8,323 nucleotides of DNA from Bacteroidales bacterium (GTDB taxonomy: Bacteria > Bacteroidota > Bacteroidia > Bacteroidales > GCA-2748055), in assembly GCA_029934875.1 (NCBI GenBank), contig JAOZLK010000163.1:1-8323 (forward strand). Direction: 5' to 3'. Both the position numbers and the translations under genes were made by a program. Below, one piece after another: positions 6,654 through 8,323 of this stretch (within the stretch, counting starts at the first letter, position 1; every line of letters starts with the position of its first letter). The notes under the pieces are model-generated. The model was not told where the DNA came from. It saw nothing but the letters and a program-made list of their open reading frames with translations, and did not search any database.

Positions 6654-7535
6654 CTACAGGTCGTTCAGAAAATCTGTAAGATCCTGAATAGTGTGTAAGG
6701 GAAGGTGGTTTTCCGTTAATCCGGCAGGAGGGATCTCAATTAGGCCGGAAAAATAGAGGATTTTTTTATCTGGAAATGCCCCTCCCAGGTCCTTCAGGCA
6801 AACCATTGAGTCAAAACCGGAACGGTTTGTGGTGAAAGAGATCATAATATAGTCAAAGTGCATGGCAGCTCCGGTTGCCAGTACATCTGAATAGGGAACG
6901 GATTGTCCCAGGTAAATCACTTCATGCTTTGCTTCCTTGAGCAGGTATTGTGCAAAGAGCAGTGCTATTTCATGCCACTCCCCCTCGAGAAGCATCAGCA
7001 AAAACTTTTTCCCATTTGGATCAAAGGTATTTGGTAATTTATCGGTGGCTGCAATGATTTTCTGACGGATGAGTGAGGAGACCAAATGCTCCTGTGCAGG
7101 ATTGACCTTCTCGGATTGCCACAGGATACCTACCTTATGCAGAAAGGGGTAGAGGACTGAGGTAACCGTATCCCTGAATCCTATTTTTGATGTGGATTTT
7201 TCAATGATGGAGTTAAGAATGTAGGGATCCAGATCGATCATTGCTACAACAAGGGAATCGATCAGGGTTTCGTGGGAAGAGGTGCTGTCGGTTTCACGCA
7301 TGATCGCCTCCTTAAGCTCCAGATCGCTCAGATTGGCAATATGAGAGATTTTCATCCCCTGCCTGTTCAATACGGCGACATTGAGAATCTTCTTTAGGTT
7401 TGCATCCGTATAGTATCTGATGTTGGTATTGGTCCTGTGGGGCTCAATCAGCCTGTATCGTTTTTCCCATATCCGGATGGTATGGGCCTTGATACCCGAA
7501 AGATTCTCTAATTCCCTGATCGAATATACCGCCAT
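6654..7535 (-). CDS. CarH/LitR-like MerR regulator with cobalamin-binding domain
   Basis: A 293-residue transcription regulator. Residues 1-70 are a MerR winged-helix domain (YSIRELENLSGIKAHTIRIWEKRY, then NIRYYTDANLKKI). The middle is a helical cobalamin-binding cap carrying Wx9EH (Trp139, Glu149, His150), the motif that surrounds the adenosyl group in CarH. The C-terminal domain is a B12-binding Rossmann-like fold with E186-x-H188, where His188 is the expected lower cobalt ligand, followed by YLGQSVPYSD. CarH proteins repress in the dark as adenosylcobalamin tetramers and release DNA after light breaks the Co-C bond. Two deviations: the last Gly of ExHxxG is Ala191, and the residue after Trp139 is Gln rather than the His (H132) of Thermus CarH. 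The frame extends to a TTG at 7574, but ATG 7535 (MAVYSIRELE) is the family start. Operator-like repeats lie upstream of this gene and around the downstream sigma gene. Family confident; light sensing inferred. Confidence 0.88.
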   Translation of the reverse strand: MAVYSIRELENLSGIKAHTIRIWEKRYRLIEPHRTNTNIRYYTDANLKKILNVAVLNRQGMKISHIANLSDLELKEAIMRETDSTSSHETLIDSLVVAMIDLDPYILNSIIEKSTSKIGFRDTVTSVLYPFLHKVGILWQSEKVNPAQEHLVSSLIRQKIIAATDKLPNTFDPNGKKFLLMLLEGEWHEIALLFAQYLLKEAKHEVIYLGQSVPYSDVLATGAAMHFDYIMISFTTNRSGFDSMVCLKDLGGAFPDKKILYFSGLIEIPPAGLTENHLPLHTIQDLTDFLNDL

Positions 7536-7565
7536 CTTTGCCTGCTTCTGCTTATTGAGTAAGCG

Positions 7566-7574
7566 TATAAACAA
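7566..7574 (+). promoter_or_regulatory. Lone operator half-site upstream of the MerR gene
   Basis: TATAAACAA fits nnTnnACAn and contains TAAACAA, identical to the right arm of the nearby perfect operator. No TTGTTTA partner is found at the 18-bp spacing. It lies between that operator and the ATG and could extend repressor binding, or be chance. Confidence 0.25.
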
Positions 7575-7588
7575 CCGGGCATGAAGTT

Positions 7589-7620
7589 TTGTTTAGTTAA
7601 GGGCTTGAATAACTAAACAA
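7589..7620. promoter_or_regulatory. Perfect inverted-repeat operator O1 upstream of the MerR gene
   Basis: TTGTTTAGTTA (7589-7599) and TAACTAAACAA (7610-7620) are a perfect 11-bp inverted repeat around a 10-nt spacer, arm centres 21 bp apart. Its core, TTGTTTA-N18-TAAACAA, recurs at 6425 and 6592. Both half-sites are ACTAAACAA, fitting the CarA/CarH half-site nnTnnACAn. It fills the start of the 85-bp gap after the methyltransferase stop and lies 54 bp before the MerR ATG, suggesting autoregulation. I see no good -7 element here, so it may act on an atypical promoter or on read-through. Confidence 0.75.
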
Positions 7621-8265
7621 TTATAGTTTTTTAATGACCATCAGTCCATCCCTGATGGGAAGAAGCAGGTTTTCCACCCCTGGATCAAGGGTGACCAGCT
7701 GGTTGAACTTTTGGATCGCTGTTGTGGAGCTGTCCTTTTCCTCGTTCCCAAGCACCTTTCCCCCCCAGAGAACGTTATCAGCAAGTATATATCCTCCCTT
7801 TGCGACCTTTGGCACAATCATTTCATAATATAAGGGATAGTTCTCCTTGTTGGCATCGATAAATACCAGGTCGAAGGGGCCGGGAAGTTCGGGGATGACC
7901 TGCAGGGCATCTCCATTGATCAATTCAATGCTTTCATCCACACCGGCCTTTTTGAAAAAGGTGGACGCCGTTTGTCGAAGTTCATCATTAAGCTCCACTG
8001 TGGTGAGTTTTCCGCCCGTTTTAAGGCCTTTTGCCAGGCAAATGGCCGAATAGCCTGTATAAGTTCCCACCTCCAGTATTCTGGATGGAGAAAGAATTTG
8101 GCTGAACAGGGTCAGGAATCCCCCCAGAACCCTTCCCGACAGCATTCTTGGATGAACCTCCTTCAGGTAAGTGTGCCTGCTTAGTTCAGCCAGAACAGGA
8201 TCTTCGTCGGCGGAGTGCTTTTCCAGGTAGCGTTCAAGGATTTCGGGTTGTGAGAATAGTTCCAT
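7621..8265 (-). CDS. Class I SAM-dependent O-methyltransferase (CCoAOMT/COMT-like)
   Basis: A 214-residue O-methyltransferase of the family with caffeoyl-CoA and catechol O-methyltransferases, which methylate hydroxyls of small molecules using S-adenosylmethionine and usually a divalent metal. Visible motifs: RILEVGTYTGYSAICLA (62-78, SAM loop), TVELND (89-94, acidic residue for the SAM ribose), INGDA (116-120), FDLVFIDANKENY (131-143, D137) and ADNVLWGGKV (162-171, D163/N164, metal or substrate side). Length is normal and the C-terminus (RDGLMVIKKL) complete. ATG 8265 overlaps the stop of an upstream frame by one base (TAATG), suggesting translational coupling. The stop is directly followed by the perfect operator O1. 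The substrate cannot be told, and nothing links it firmly to the MerR/sigma module except position and strand. Confidence 0.92.
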   Translation of the reverse strand: MELFSQPEILERYLEKHSADEDPVLAELSRHTYLKEVHPRMLSGRVLGGFLTLFSQILSPSRILEVGTYTGYSAICLAKGLKTGGKLTTVELNDELRQTASTFFKKAGVDESIELINGDALQVIPELPGPFDLVFIDANKENYPLYYEMIVPKVAKGGYILADNVLWGGKVLGNEEKDSSTTAIQKFNQLVTLDPGVENLLLPIRDGLMVIKKL

Positions 8266-8323
8266 TATTCGAAAATCAGAAGGTTCAGGTTTTTTGAATT
8301 AAGTATTTCGTTGGCACTTTCCC
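8265..8323 (-). CDS. C-terminal end of an unidentified gene, truncated by the window edge
   Basis: A frame open from the right edge ends with 18 full codons reading ESANEILNSKNLNLLIFE and a TAA at 8267-8265 that shares one base with the methyltransferase ATG. The one-base overlap, the amphipathic and hydrophobic composition and the lack of promoter or terminator here support a real upstream cistron. Eighteen codons are too few to name a family, and such a short open stretch can occur by chance. Confidence 0.5.
   Translation of the reverse strand, partial: ESANEILNSKNLNLLIFE

Noticed and set aside
6484..6659. CCTGTAG (6484-6490) and CTACAGG (6654-6660 region) as a paired inverted repeat
   Set aside because: Only 7 bp, about 160 bp apart, and one arm overlaps the MerR stop codon; likely chance.
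7536..7574. TTG start at 7574 adding 13 residues to the MerR protein
   Set aside because: MAVYSIRELE from ATG 7535 is the normal MerR start, and the extension (MFIRLLNKQKQAK) has no family similarity and overlaps a possible operator half-site.
7589..7620. The 11-bp inverted repeat as a terminator for the O-methyltransferase gene
   Set aside because: The stem is AT-rich and no T-run follows on the minus strand. Its core recurs with fixed spacing on the sigma promoter, which fits a protein-binding site better.
1..8323. CRISPR array, tRNA or rRNA gene, insertion sequence, toxin-antitoxin or phage module
   Set aside because: No regular direct repeats, no RNA-gene sequence, no transposase or terminal inverted repeats, and all coding space is filled by recognised housekeeping-type or regulatory families.

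Overview
The window looks like a chromosomal segment of a Bacteroidota (Bacteroidetes) bacterium. The genes lack clear Shine-Dalgarno sequences. Several upstream regions carry the phylum's -33/-7 promoter type (TTG about 20 nt before TAnnTTTG). One protein has a lipoprotein signal peptide, and the malic enzyme is close to the Bacteroidota form. The window holds seven complete or near-complete genes and the tail of an eighth. No RNA genes, insertion sequences or CRISPR arrays were found.

Left part (2-3419): an M19-family membrane dipeptidase lipoprotein on the minus strand is divergent from a tight two-gene plus-strand operon. The operon encodes an ornithine cyclodeaminase/mu-crystallin family reductase and a proline-racemase-family enzyme. 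In the latter the second catalytic Cys is replaced by Thr (Cys103/Thr267), the signature of trans-3-hydroxy-L-proline dehydratase. Together the two should convert trans-3-hydroxyproline, a collagen component, to L-proline through pyrroline-2-carboxylate. The dipeptidase appears to carry a one-base frameshift in a GGGGAAAA run near its C-terminus. A strong hairpin with a T-run lies in the divergent region, pointing towards the operon.

Middle (3420-5852): a full-length MaeB-type NADP malic enzyme with a C-terminal phosphotransacetylase-like domain, transcribed from its own likely promoter. It ends at a terminator shared with the convergent sigma-factor gene.

Right part (5888-8323, all minus strand): a truncated upstream gene, a class I O-methyltransferase, a CarH/LitR-like MerR regulator with a cobalamin-binding domain, and an orphan ECF sigma factor with no anti-sigma gene beside it. 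The main discovery candidate is here. The motif TTGTTTA-N18-TAAACAA occurs three times with exactly the same 18-bp spacing: perfect at 7589-7620 upstream of the MerR gene, 13/14 at 6425-6456 on the ECF sigma promoter, and 12/14 at 6592-6623 between the two genes. All six half-sites fit nnTnnACAn, the half-site reported for CarA/CarH repressors. The simplest model is a B12-dependent, probably light-responsive repressor that controls itself and an ECF sigma factor, which would relay the signal to unlinked target genes.
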